Source of the DNA: Atriophallophorus winterbourni
Lineage: Eukaryota; Platyhelminthes; Trematoda; Plagiorchiida; Microphallidae
Direction: 5' to 3'
DNA length: 64,000 nucleotides
Assembly (NCBI GenBank): GCA_013407085.1
Contig: JACCGJ010003176.1
Location: 1 to 64,000, forward strand
A program made the translations under genes and the position numbers. Under the pieces are notes generated by a model. It was not told the origin of the DNA. It saw nothing but the letters and a program-made list of their open reading frames with translations, and made no database searches. Below, piece after piece: positions 44,783 to 56,940 of this stretch; position 1 is the first letter of the stretch; each line of letters opens with the position of its first letter.

Positions 44783-44812
44783 TAAACTGTTCACCGATTC
44801 ATTACAAACTTT

Positions 44813-45619
44813 CTTTTTTCATGATTATGATTCCCCGATCGGACACGAACATTTTCCATTATATTGCTGAAGCGTAGTTTGAAATCCAAATCTCGTTTAC
44901 TGTTTCAATTATAACGTGTTTAGCCTGATCATGAAAATTGTCCCAGTAGCCTCCGTGTTTTAGATATAGCCACTAATTGTATAACTATTTCAATGTTGAG
45001 ATTAATGGTTATTATTTGTGATTTAGGCTCTTATTGTAAACCAATTCAGGCGCCTGATAAGGAAATCTACCGTTTATTTCGGTTTCGAGTACATGCACAC
45101 TTGGTTTGCGCTTGACTGAGTCATCACGTGTGACAAAAAATTTATTTTTTGTAAACGATGGTTTAATCACATCGTCAAGAAAATGACGAAAGTCTGCTGT
45201 AAGCGTTATCCTCGTGTATTTCTGAAATACACCTTATCGCCATCAACTCACTTGAATGAAAGAAGTGTTGCATTGGTAAATCAGCATTGTCCACTCGTGC
45301 ACCACTGTAACACTATGTACTCGAACAACCGCCAAGTGATCCTGGGTATAGCACTTATATATTATTCCAAAGAAACTTCATGAAAATGTATCAGACTTAC
45401 TCTTGGTTCTATGATACATCGTTGCCACGCCGCGACGCGCCCATGGCTCACCCAGTGGCTAAAGTGTAAAGTAATGAAGTTGGCATCATAAATATTGGTA
45501 AGGATTTTATATTTGATGTTGGAATGTCGGGTCATACCTGAATCTGGTAGTCAATCGGTTACAATGCGCTGTTTACTAGACTACCGGTTAGATGCTGCTT
45601 ATATTTCTGGTGTATGCGG
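44813..45619. other. No gene seen
   Basis: One 66-codon frame at 45183-45383 without a recognised domain; no repeats identified. Confidence 0.45.
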
Positions 45620-45800
45620 ACCACGGATCCAAACCAATTAATGTCCCGGTAGTGGTGTGTGTGCGGAGGATGTGAGCAACACATTACTTTCGTTATCCAC
45701 GAACGCCTTCAGCGCTGTCTAGTAATCACTGTGATTCTGTGTTTGAAAACCGTGGTTCGTTGTACGAACCCTATGTAACAGTGGCATTCAAGTGTGAATG
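45620..45800 (+). repeat. Retrozyme-like repeat with the ribozyme core deleted
   Basis: The copy keeps the flanks AATTAATGTC and CCGGTAGTGG, which in other copies are separated by about 30 nt that include CTGATGA, stem II and GAAA. The rest of the monomer follows to GGCATTCAAGTG at about 45794. Confidence 0.7.
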
Positions 45801-46559
45801 TGGATCCTGTCAGCACTCACAGCAAGCACCCATTATTGGCGCAGGTGTCACCAAGAATTGCATTAGTATTACTATTATTTCAGTGTAACGTCCCAAAATT
45901 GACTGTGGATTGAAACGCAAAATATAATTTTAATGACCGGCGTCATTGCGTCATTAATAGAGTAGCTGAAAATGACATATTGGTTATGGACGGCGATTGA
46001 TCAGCAGATGCTACAATGAAACAAAATTTGGGCAGATTTGACGTAGAGACGCGCTGAGAAGAACGGTTCTCACTCAGTTTAATTTGCCTCCTACAACTAC
46101 TTATGTGTTAGCAATTCCCAAATCTAGCCCGCTGGGAAACATTTGGTAACGTGGTACTCGAAGATGGCAAAACGGCAAATCAGATCAACTGCATTGTAAT
46201 TCCGGTCTCGGTGATGGACTGTTGGCCGAAACGGAATGCAGAAAGCACTAGTTGCACGATCGTTCTCGCAAAGCTCCTACTTCGGCTGCCTTGCTTGCCG
46301 AAATATCTCAACGTTGGTGCCAGGTTTGTGGGCTCTGGGCTCAACGAAAGGTTCGGCGGTGGTGTCTGAGGATGTGGTGGTTTTTCGCCTGGCAATCGTT
46401 CTCCCCACAAAAATTCAATGATGACATCATGACGCGGCGGATGTGACTCGCCGCATCGAAAGTCACTTCGCCCTTGTCCTATCTAGGGATATTGTATGGT
46501 GCCCAAGCGAAAACTGCAATTACCAACCAAACAACGGGGTTATGGATATCCGAACTGGA
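45801..46559. other. No gene seen; GC-richer stretch before an RTE copy
   Basis: Frames on both strands are open at 46151-46446 because of base composition; none has a domain. It may be the far 5' region of the RTE that follows. Confidence 0.4.
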
Positions 46560-46914
46560 AATTTCCGGAAAAGGGCGTAAGAACAGCTTCGTCGGTCGCC
46601 GGCCACCGATAGGTGCGAACCTCTCTCGCTCCACTTCCTTTTGGGTAAAGCCAACGCGCTAAAGGCTCCGGGTGGGACCCCCTAAACGAAGTCTTCCCAA
46701 CTTCGGAGTAGGCAACCGGGTAGTATCGCGTCCACGTTCAATGCTGATGATCATGTTGCACACATTTACTACGAACACTAACTTCGAAAGCTATTCTTCA
46801 GAATCTACTCTGTCCCTGATGCACTACGGACCGACAATGCTTTGATGCATACCGTCGCACACAACTGTTCAGAGACAGGGGTCGATTTCCAACGCTCTCC
46901 TCCGACAGCATGCC

Positions 46915-48170
46915 CCTATTAGGCTTGCATTGTTCAATGTCCGTACCCTGAAACAACCAGAACAACAGTCTGAACTAGCCCGCTCTCTATAGATACTGGG
47001 TACCGACTTAAGTTCCCTATCGGAAACCCGTCTTCGTGAGATTGATTGAGTTCTACTATGCCTCTTGGGAGTAGGCTCTGCTTGCGTTTGCCCAGTGATC
47101 CCGTTGCTTCATCTGCCGGCCTGGCTGGTGTTGGAATTATTCTTAGCTAAAAAGCGTAAACCTCAATTCTAGTTTGGATACCCGTCAATAGCAAACTGTG
47201 CGCAGCGTGAACAAGCACAGTTACGAGAGATGCAACCTATTCGTGATCTCGGCTTACGCACCCACAAACTGTGGGGCAGAGGAAGTGAAGGACGAAGAAC
47301 TTCGTTCTCTCTTAACGAAAACACGCGGAGGCGATATAGTAGTGCTTGCCGGTGATTTCAATGCCTGAGTTGGATGTATAGTGCAGTCTGAGCGCTTTCT
47401 TAGAGGGACCGAACGGACAATAGAGGGATATTGTTGTCCCTCTGTGACGACCACTGCCTCTTCCTCGCCTCCACAAATTTTTGACATCCCAAGCGCCATC
47501 ACAACGTACTTGGGCGCAGCTTGACCATATCGCGATAAGCTACAGGTGGCGAGTTAGTGTCAAAAACTGCAGATCTATTCATTCATAGATGATATGCTTT
47601 ACAAGACCCACAAAAATGTACATCGGGTCGGATGGTAAAAAATATCAAAATATTGTTAGAGATTATTGTCAAACGTGAAAAATATACTTGTCCATGTGGG
47701 CATCTAGTGGTTTCTTGAAAACGTCAATGGTTCCAGATTGTACCACATGAGTAGGTAAACTGTTCCACAATTACACATCCATTTCCGAGTACTGCTTCTG
47801 AGAGGCTTTGTGGACTCCTGCTTATTATTTTCACGTTCGATGATAATACGGAGTTGGCTATAAAAAGTTTCCCAGATTTCCTTAGCTGAGTTGAATTCAA
47901 AGAAATCACATCAATTTGCAGTAATAAGAGCTCGAAGCAAGTCATAATTCATCGTTGTATACATTCGTTGAGTATTTCCTGCTGGTTCATGTTGATAAAT
48001 ATAATCCAATGTCTTGACAACATGATCACTCAATCCGAATGGAGCTGTATAGGAAACAGTTTCTATCATGAGTTCTTAGTTTGTAAGTGTGAGGTCCATG
48101 GTGTACCCGTGTAGATTCTGATCACGCATTAGTGTGCTTAATAATCAACCTTCAATTCGGAGGTAAACCC
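46915..48170 (+). pseudogene. RTE family A endonuclease, split by an insert
   Basis: LALFNVRTLKQPEQQSELARSL near 46925, LSETRLRE, a GDFNA-like block near 47353, LASTNF near 47465 and QLDHIAISYRWR near 47520 lie before the insert. VDSDHALVCLI resumes at about 48112. Frameshifts and stops occur throughout. Confidence 0.8.
47584..48110 (-). repeat. CR1-like deletion derivative nested in the RTE endonuclease
   Basis: On the minus strand IETVSYTAPFGLSDHVV (endonuclease end) is followed by a linker (EIWETFYSQLRIII, then RKWM) and directly by TSHVVQSGTIDVFKKPLDAHM, the extreme C-terminus of a CR1-like ORF2. The whole RT is missing. The surrounding RTE reading breaks at 47583 and resumes after 48110, so it inserted later. 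Confidence 0.75.
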
Positions 48171-48359
48171 AAACTAGACACAAACGCTTTATTGCTGCCT
48201 AAAGTAAAAGCCAGATTTTAGGATACTCCATCTTTTTCCCTTTCAAAAAATCGACCGGTCGAGCTGGATCTTCATTGGCACTACTTTTAGCAAGCACTAC
48301 GACTCTGCTACAGAATGATGCAAAGTCGCTCGTCAACCGTCATGCTGCTGGATCTCTGC

Positions 48360-49887
48360 TGAGTCCCTCATGCTACTCGAACAGCACCGTGCCTTACCGA
48401 GTGGTTTAGAGTATGAAGACGATCGGAAGTTTCTTAGATTCCTAATCAAAGATAGTCTGGAGTGTGACCGTGTTATTTGGTGGACGGAACATGCCTCGGG
48501 GGTGGAAAGAGCGTCAGCTATAGGCAACATGCGAAGACTTTACCAATTGATTAGTGTCTGTGGCCCTAAGCCGCGAGACCTGAGTGAAACCATCCTCGAG
48601 GTTGATGGCTCGCGCATAACGAGCCTTCATAGACGTTTGTAAAGATCGAGACAATATTTTAGTCAACAGTTTAATCAGCACCATCCTCCAGACACCACCG
48701 AACCCCCCAATATCCTTTGCAATGGTCAATGTCGCTAGCCCCGCCCAGTGTCGAATAAATACGGAGAGAGATCAATTCACTAAAGCTACACAAGGTGCCG
48801 GGCCGCGACAAACTTCACCCGTTATTTTTAAGGAAGGAGGCGAGAGTCGTAGCAGAATTGTACGAGCTGTTCTCAAAGGTTTGGCTGGATGAGAGGGTAT
48901 CTGCCACCTGGGTGAATCGCTGATAATACCAGTCCATAAAAAGGAGTACGGAATGAATGTTGAAACTATCGCGGAATTTCGCTTATTCCGCGATTCGAGA
49001 GTGCACTTCTCGCGAAGAGAAAGCTGGTTTTCGGTCAGATCTTCGTTCTGCGTCAGTTGCTATAACACCGACCAACCATTGTGGTGATTCTGGATATTAG
49101 AGCCGCCTTTGATTCGGTTGACAGATCCGCCATATGGAACTGCTTACTTCACAATTGAATCCCATCGAAGTACGCCGCTATCCTAAAGGATTTATACGCT
49201 CACTCGATAGGGAGGGTTAGGGCGTACGATAGCCTTTCAATGCCACTCAACACTACTACGGTGTAAGATAAGGCTGTCCAATCTTCCTGTTCTTGCTCAA
49301 CTTTCCACTCGAGGACGTCCTCCGGAGTGCTCTTGGTGGTCTCTCCTCCCACGGGTGGCGTTGAGCTCCTTTCAGGTGGGCGTGTCATGGTCTTGGATTA
49401 TCCTGATGATATTGCCTTACTGGGCGAAGACCCAACATTTATCCAACAGGCTTTGGATACGATGGTAATGGAGGCATCTAAGTATGGGCTATTCTTTTCG
49501 CCAAGCAAGTGTAAAGTGCTTCAGGACTGGTCAAGTGAACTGCCAAATTTTTCTATAAATGATCTTGTTCTCGATCACGTTGAACATTTCAACTACCTAG
49601 GAAGTCTGGTGGTTGCTGATGGTCGGATAGAGAAGGAAATCACGTCCAGAATTGCTAAGGCTAGACTGGCATTCTCTAAACTTAAGTGCCTCTGGAAGAT
49701 ACGTGATTTGAGCTTGAGTTTGAAAGGAAGGATGTATTCCACCTTGGAAAGGAGAGTATTTTTTTACGGGAGTGAATGTTGGACAGTTCCCGCAGAAAAT
49801 GTTGGGAGGCTGGAGGTCTTCGACGAACGTTGTTTGCGAAGGATTGCTCACGTTCGGTGGCAACACCGCCTAAAATGGACACGATAG
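48360..49887 (+). pseudogene. RTE family A reverse transcriptase
   Basis: The linker frame is 48370-48642. TIVVILDIRAAFDSVDRSAIWNC near 49075 holds the first catalytic Asp. The 49327-49887 frame (186 codons) has YPDDIALLG, in which the usual Ala of YADD is Pro, then SPSKCKVL, HFNYLGSLV and the RTE C-terminal blocks ERRVFFYGSECW and RRIAHVRW. The YADD change and upstream stops make it inactive. Confidence 0.87.
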
Positions 49888-49989
49888 GTATTCGATCTAA
49901 GGCAGTTGAAACGTCCCTCGTCACTCCTCTCATGATTTTGCGTTGCTGCTGCACAACACGGGTTTTGAGGATTGGACCAAGGCACCAGA

Positions 49990-51035
49990 CAGGTGAGGCT
50001 GTACATGCTTGCTACATCAATAATTCCAAATCTTTCGATAAAGCAAACATGACATTTTGATCAAAAAGCTCGAAGCTTTTGGAATAACGGGAAGGTTGCT
50101 GAATTGGATAAGGGACTATCTTTCTGATACGTCCAAGTTGAAGTTGGCAGTACCCTATCTAGAAGAATATGCGTCACAAGTGTAGTTCTGCAAGTCTCGC
50201 TGCTTGGGCCTCATCTATTCTTAGTGTATATGAACGATGTAGTAGTGGATATTGGATGTAACTTGATACTGTTTGCCAATGATGTTCAAATATGGAAACG
50301 TGTCAGGTCTGTTAATTACTGTATGGCATTACAACGTGATTTGTGCACCTTATCTATTCGGTCACAAGTAAATGTGCTACCATTTAACCCTGCGAAATGT
50401 AAAATGCTGCGGCTTGGAAAATCTCCGCGCGACACGTATCAGCTTGACAATCAAGATCTCATCTGGACCACCGCAGAAAAGGATCGCGGTATCTGGATGT
50501 CGTTTAACTTTAAGCTTGGACATCATTGCCGGACAGTATATAACAAAGCCTGTCATATATTGAGTCTTCTAAAAAGCATATTCACGATTTTTACGCCCGA
50601 AACCTTACCTCGGTTAATTAATACGTATTTACGTCCTGTTATGGAATATTCCATCCAATCCTGGAAGGATATCGAAATACTTGATAGCATTTATGACCGT
50701 GCTACTGAGTTGATCTCCCGTTACAAAAATTCACCTTTCCAATCATCCCCTCAAACATTTAATTAATACCAACGACCTTACTCAGACACAAAGACATTCA
50801 AAGGCTTTACGCATTCCACATTCTCGACTGGATATTCGTCGGAATTCGTTTCCGTGGAACATCTTGCCCGCTCGGAATCCGTCGAGGTTTTAACTTCTAA
50901 GGTCGTTGAGTATATGACGAACCATGCGGTGTGTGGCTGTCCCTATTGATTTTTTTTAAGATTTTATATTTTTACTCGATATACCTCGTCATCCTGTTGA
51001 GCTTACATCTTTTTCTACCATAAAACTTTCTGAGT
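49990..51035 (+). pseudogene. CR1-like (second subfamily) RT C-terminal copy
   Basis: Starts CYINNSKSFDKANMTF, goes on GITGRLLNWIRDYLSD, and the main frame 50224-50766 has LILFANDVQIW (FADD changed to FAND), LPFNPAKCKMLRLGK, EKDRGIWMSF and NTYLRPVMEYSIQSW. The 3' end (CCTCGTCATCCTGTTGAGC, then TTCTACCATAAAACTTTCTG) is shared with the minus-strand copy at 58540-59760, which marks the family terminus near 51035. Confidence 0.85.
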
Positions 51036-53686
51036 ACTGCCCAGATAAAAATTGGTGCATTAGTCGACGCGACAATATCGCCAGTAACATCCAGACGGAA
51101 TTTATCGATTGAATTCGTCTGTTGGTTCATCTGCCGTGAACTCCATTTCGGACAAAGCTTCTAGAGATATCATTAATTTCAAGTCTTATCGACATAACGG
51201 TGCTTCTTACTTTTTAACAAATTCATTAAGTATGCATATCGAATGGATTTCGGTATTTTTCTATAAGAAAAACCTGAATGTGCTTGAGAAAAGGCGCCTT
51301 AGAAAGTTCACAACAAATATAGTTAAAAATGAATTTTCAACAAGAAAATCCACCGAGCCAGCATACACGCTTGTGGCCTGGATCATATGAATCACAGCGT
51401 TTTTATTGAAAACTGAATAAAAATTACTGGTCTCGTTTTGGTGTGGTTTAACGACGCTTACACTAATATTATTACGACAGCTAAAGGGACATGTTGCTGC
51501 AAATTGCAATATATCCTGAATTTAATGAAACTTTATGCAAGATGAGTGCTCTTGGTCTCTGTCGTATGAAGTGGTGTACGGATTTGTAACAGTAAATAAG
51601 TTGGATTATATGGCGGGATTGATACCCAAATAATTGCACAGGGTTCTGCGTTTCGCTGTTTATCTAATGTTACTTAAAATCTTCAACTAAGTTTCGCGCG
51701 AATTTTCCCGCGTAAGGTTTAATTCCAGACACTCTTTCATTGCAGGTCGCTACAATAAACTCTTCAATCTATTAATAAAATATAACACAGGATTAATTTT
51801 ACCACAAAACTGTTATCAGAATGTTTGTGCAATTGATACCTAGTTATTCACGCGCCCACAGCTGGGACCACCGAAGCAAGAACTCATGGGTGACTTCGTA
51901 AACGCTCATTTGAAGCTGGAAGCACTACATGAATTAATATTTGTGGTATAGTAAATGCAAAGGACATTAACCTCAGCGAATTTGTTTCTTAAGCATTTTG
52001 CTTGTTCTATGCAGAGATCATGGTGGTTTGGTTTTGAATATTGTAGGCTTATGTGTATCTGTGAGCTAGAACCGCTAAAATGTCGTTGCTGGCTCCCTCA
52101 AAACGAAATGTTTTCCATTCTCTCCGAATCTAACTAAAGAACGAAGCCGGATCATCTAACAATAGTTCGATTATCTATAAATCATTATCGCATTAATTAA
52201 GCAAAGCAGCCCGGATTACGAATTATGTTTATGTTATCTGCCCCTTGCAACTTGGTTGGTATTTCTTCTTAATTTAAAGGGTTAGGCATGAGTACATGAG
52301 TTAGTTTTATGGCATAATCCTCTTTCAATGATTTATAATGTCTTTTATTTGGAAGAAAGCCGGCAAACACCCACAATCCCCATCGCGCTGATATTGATAA
52401 TTCATCGATTCGTATTATTGATCAATTTCTGAACTTTGTGTCAAACAGAAATGTGTCCTGGAGTGCACTCGATCAATATTTATTTATTTTTCCCTAGTTG
52501 GACATTAATTTTGCTGTTCAATAAAATAGGCTGAAGAAAGTAGCAATTAGTTAAATTGGTTATCGTAGTTGTACAAAGTTTTACTTGAATTTGATGAGAG
52601 CAAATCGGATACCGCATTTAACGTCCTGATTAGGCTGACTGCCTTCATTACCCCTCTATTGATCGGTCCATAGAACGTATGGTGATGCTAATTAATGAAA
52701 ATAAATTAACCGTCCATTGATACGTTCAAATCCTCTCCGCTTGCAAGTTGGTTAATTTCTTCACCAGATTATAGGCACAACTAAAAATGATATTCACTTT
52801 TCTATTAGTTGTTTACAAAGAGTATGAAATTGAAGTCCTAACATAAATATTGTCTCATTTGAATAGCACAACTTCGACGAATGCAAAAGCAGCGCACATG
52901 TATCGTGCATAGTCAATTGTCTTGAGCTTTTCGGTCTACATCACCACGATTTGTCCTGTTTGCTATCAAAAAACTTGAATGGATAAAACGTAAACCAAGG
53001 CATTCCCTGCTAACTAATAGCGCATAAGCAGCTGTTCACTTTCAGCAATGAAATCAGTCAGCAGGATTCAATACATGACCTCGAACAAAGATAAAGCTAA
53101 AAGTATGAACCTGCTTAAAAATCCTAAGGCCCTACTTGGGTATGCTCTATTGTTTGTATGATGAACAAAATATCACGATGCTGTTGTAATGGAACAGAAG
53201 TGCGTCATTCAGTAGGAAAAAAATTCACAGCGATTCATTGACGTGATTATACACGCAGACAGAGTGAGGAATATTTGGGGTAGAGAAATTCAGATGATAT
53301 AAACGGAAAAGTGAAAGATCGTCTAGCATTCGGGACATAGCCATTGAATTTTTGAATTTAAATGCGGTTAGAAACCGCGGTTAGAAACCGAGATTTAAAT
53401 AATAAAGAAATCTATCACGATGCGAGATATATGAAAGCAATACGGCAATTTAATGTGGGAGTATTTTATTCATAAGCTGACATTGATTAATCCAGCTGTT
53501 GGTGAATATTTTATAACTTTATGGATAAATGGATTTTCCTATATACTACAACTCATCAGTGTTAGATTATTCGAAATATCGAAATTAAATCAACACGATC
53601 TTCAATGGAAGCATTAGTAACTAAATTTCGATCTTATTGGAGCTCATCAGTATCTCATGTTTATATTACTATTGTAAGATCATGCA
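51036..53686. other. No gene seen; tandem 13-bp duplication
   Basis: AT-rich DNA with frames under 95 codons and no domain. GCGGTTAGAAACC occurs twice in tandem near 53364-53389. Confidence 0.5.
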
Positions 53687-53870
53687 AGCATGCAAACATA
53701 AGCCCGATGTGTAAGATGAGCAACACAGTCATAGACTGCATGTGGGCTAAAATATTGTCAGGCTGGCATGTTAGACGTATATGTGAATGAAAATAGAAAT
53801 GGTAGTGAGGCTGCAACTTGTTCCAACATGTACATCACTACCGGGGGCATATAAATTTAACTCGGTAAAA
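53687..53870 (-). repeat. SINE-1 copy, diverged
   Basis: On the minus strand the body (GCCCACATGCAGTCTATGAC) and the head part (CTCACTACCATTTCTATTTTC) are recognisable; the 3' block is degenerate. Confidence 0.65.
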
Positions 53871-53984
53871 GCAGCACAGCCCCGAAAAACTGCATGATTA
53901 CACATCCGTGCACATCTTGCGCTTCACGGTCTTTGCTACCAACATATAGTGAATGAGCATCTATGAAGTTATACACAGGATAAT

Positions 53985-54330
53985 GGTTCCAAGGTTAGCA
54001 CGGACGGAGCGGTTTTAAGGATAAGCTCCCAATTCCAAAAATGCTCTAATGGCGCGTGTCTCATAATGCCTCTGACAACCAAGTCCAGCTCCTGGCCTGC
54101 ACATGTGGTCCTGTATGACCCGGCAGAACTGCTTCTACTGACAGAAGAAAGGGCGAAGGAGGCTGACTGGCGCCTCAAACCAGCATGATTCGGGCAGGTG
54201 GAGCTCGTAAGTACACGCAGGCGATCCACCTAGGGGAAGGAAAACCCGTATCTCAACCCCACACTGCCTTGTGGCTACATCCAATTATGGGAAGGGCTTC
54301 AGGTGCCAACTTCTAGAAAAACTTTCGAGC
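53985..54330 (-). repeat. SR2-like RTE 5' region fragment
   Basis: Same sequence and orientation as 13790-14100: CTGGCCTGCAC, GACTGGCGCCT and TGATTCGGGCAGG-type blocks in common. No coding part follows. Confidence 0.65.
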
Positions 54331-54815
54331 CGAAGTACCGTTATGCAGTCCAAATCTGTATTCAACTTCGTCCTGCCAACTCTTGCGATGGCATCGCTGT
54401 CCAAACTTATCGGCCTAGTTGCTCCTTCTGTTCTGGTGGTACCATGGAGAGGGAGCACTTGCTGCATGAGCAACAGCTCGTTCTCCATATTGAACTGCCC
54501 TGGCGTACACCTTAACGCACCAATGGAGATGACACTCCATTCCGCTTCTATGAATAATAACACGGAAAGAAGCGGATACCGGTTAAAAGCTATGGCTCGA
54601 CCGGCATAGAGCTCAGCCCTTTGGGCTGCTTCCGACGGTGGGAGAGATTTTCAGGTTTCATTGGACGGCTACCGCCTCCCTCAAGCTTGGCAGCCCCCAG
54701 TCAATAAGGTGCCGTCTCGCCACGGTCAGATATCCTTATTTGATGCATGGGAATTAAGATCCAACCGACAAGCAGATTGTATTTTTCCGCACCAGCGAAA
54801 CGAATTACTAAACAA
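54331..54815. other. Unassigned GC-richer stretch before an RTE-like copy
   Basis: Frames of 112 and 92 codons overlap on opposite strands with no domain. Likely the 5' untranslated part of the element that follows. Confidence 0.35.
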
Positions 54816-56940
54816 CGAAGGTCAGCTCTGAAACTAGTAGAGATTACGAGTCTTGGCAAAACTGTCTCGGAAGGTTCGGATTATGTGTAACAAATGAAAA
54901 TGAACAACGCCTTTTAGAACAGTGCATACAGTTCAGTCTTTGTGTCAGTAACACGTTCTTTCAAACATAACCACAGCATAAAGTTTCTTGGAAACATCCT
55001 CGCTCTAAGCATTGGCATCAAATTGATCTTATTCTTGTTAGGCGCACCAATATAGAAAGCGTCCTCCTCAACAAATCATATCAAAGCATAGACTGCGACA
55101 CTGGACATTCGCTGGTTTGTGTAAAACTGGTTACTGGAAATTTTTACGGTATAAATTCAAGAATTTATGGTCGCAAAAAGCACATAGCTTCACAATTGCC
55201 ATATCATAGTAAATATTTGTTCGTGAGAAAGGAGTAAATTAATTCCAGCTGAGCTCATTAAATGCTGCAGAACAACATTATGACAGCCTCTTCATCATTT
55301 GCTTTTCTAGTGCTTGCAGATGGAGTGTGTCCAACAAAAGATGTTAGACACGAAGATCATCACGCTATTTAAGAATAAGGGTGACAGAGGCGACTGCAGC
55401 AATTACAGAGGAATCTCCCTTCTGAATGTTGTAGGCAAATTGTTTGCTAAAGTCTTATAGATCCGGCTGCAAGTTCTAGCTGATCAAATTTACTCCGAAT
55501 CTCAAAGTGGCTTCCGCAGGGGAAGATTAAACGTTGACATGATCTTCTCCGAGACAACTTCAAGAAAAATGTCGGGAACAGCGTATACCATTCTAGGCTG
55601 TTTTTATCGATTTAAAGAGGACATTCGACTACGTCAGCAGGAAGGATCTTTTCAAAATTCTTGATCTAATAGGCTGCCCCCAATACTGCTCAAACTCGTT
55701 ATTTCGTCTCAATCTGGCATGAAGGGCTCAGTCCATTTTAACGCTTTCAGCTGAGAAGCCTATGAAATTCGCCGAGGCGTCAAACAAGGGTGTGTTCTTG
55801 CTCCCACGCTGTTCGGCGTTTTCTTTGCTTTGCTTCTGAAGCACACTTTTAGGACGAGAACGGAAGGCATCTACCTACACACGCGAAGCGATGGCAAGCT
55901 TTTCAACATGAATCGTTGCACGGGATGTGCTAATCCGTGACCTGCTGTTTGCCGATGATGCAGATATTATTGGTCACTCCCAAGAACACCTCCAGTCGCT
56001 AGTGGACTGTTTTTTGTCGGCGTGCAAAGACTTTGGGCTAACTATCAGCATGAGCAAGACCAAAGTCCTTGATCAATGAATTGCATCGCCCACAATCATC
56101 ACTGTGGGAAACTGACAGCTTGAACTAGTACATCTTTCACATATATTGGTTGAACCATTGCAAATAACCTCTCGCTAGATATGGAGATTGATAAGCGGAT
56201 TGGCAGAGCAGCTGTTATTTTGTCCCGATTGAACGCTCGTGTTTGGGGAAACCACACGTTGAATGTAAAGACAACGGCGCTTGCGTACTAAATACTTTAC
56301 TTTACGGCAGTGAAGCCTGCTTCACCCAAAAAAATACACGAACGGAAGCTGAATGATTCCCATATACGAAGCATGCGTTGTATCTTGAACATATCGCGGA
56401 TGGACAAAGTGACTAATGCGGAAGTGCTTTCAAAAGCTGGTCTACAGAGCATGTTTACCCTATTGCGACAGCGCCGCTTGCGGTGGCTTGGTCATGTCTA
56501 CAGAATGGAAAATGGTCGTATTACGAAAGATCTACTCTATGGTGAGTTGCAATCATGAAGTCTACCATTGGGTAGAACGCGCTTGCGGTACAAATACGTT
56601 TTCAAAAGTAATACGAAAGCCCTTGGCATTGACCCCGCGAGTTGGGAAGAACTTGCTCTTGACCGCTCACATTGGAGGCATTGTGTAAACCGTCGTCTGC
56701 AAGCCGGGGAGGAGCAGATACAGCTATTGGCTGCTGAACGGAGATGACACCGCCGGCGTGCAACTGGAGCCTATCGACCAAGTTCTGCCTATCGTTGCGA
56801 GCGCTGCGAGAGTGATTGTTACTCTCCAATCGGACTGTTCAGTTATTAGAAAAGCTGTAGAACATGAGAAAATCATGCGATTGTAATGTACATCCATGAT
56901 CAGCATTGACCGAATGAAGCCAACAAGTGCCCTTTTCATG
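54816..56940 (+). mobile_element. RTE-like LINE, family D, decayed
   Basis: The endonuclease C-terminal part begins with DYESWQNCLGRFGL and CIQFSLCVSNTFF, then SKHWHQIDLILVRR and DCDTGHSLVCVKL. The RT and C-terminus follow. The 3' end near 56940 is shared with 17690-17850 and 31940-31990. This lineage differs from families A and SR2 in its FADD region. Confidence 0.8.
55330..56720 (+). pseudogene. RTE family D reverse transcriptase and C-terminal domain
   Basis: Decayed blocks: GDCSNYRGISLLNV near 55390, ESQSGFRRG near 55500, a D-to-E variant of the first catalytic block near 55610, GVKQGCVLAPTLFG near 55780, LLFADDADIIGHSQEHLQ near 55950 with the catalytic pair intact, LTISMSKTKVL, and then 56310-56558 with MRCILNISRMDKV, LRQRRLRWLGHVYRMENGR and DLLYGEL. 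The last frame ends LGIDPASWEELALDRSHWR near 56690. Stops are frequent. Confidence 0.85.

Larger units (their letters stand above)
43880..44812 (-). mobile_element. Penelope-like element remnant with inverted arms
   Basis: A decayed GIY-YIG endonuclease on the minus strand lies between two inverted arms (about 43893-43985 and 44695-44805). The arms share TCAGACCAAGGGTGT, GATCAAGCTTAAATTTCATT and CACCTG, in opposite orientation. Each arm carries a hammerhead motif. Penelope-like elements are known for a C-terminal GIY-YIG domain, LTR-like repeats that may be inverted, and hammerheads in those repeats. The RT is absent; a SINE-1 scrap is inserted at 44236-44297. Confidence 0.8.
46560..49980 (+). 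mobile_element. RTE-like LINE, family A, with a nested CR1-like insert
   Basis: Order: 5' region (46620-46760, with GGCTCCGGGTGGGACCCCC and GGCAACCGGGTAGTATCGCG), endonuclease from 46915, insert 47584-48110, linker, RT to 49887. Frames are heavily broken except in the RT C-terminal part. Confidence 0.85.

Noticed and set aside
46151..46446. Overlapping open frames on both strands near 46.3 kb as a gene
   Set aside because: They are open in several frames at once in a GC-richer stretch before an RTE copy, which is a composition effect.
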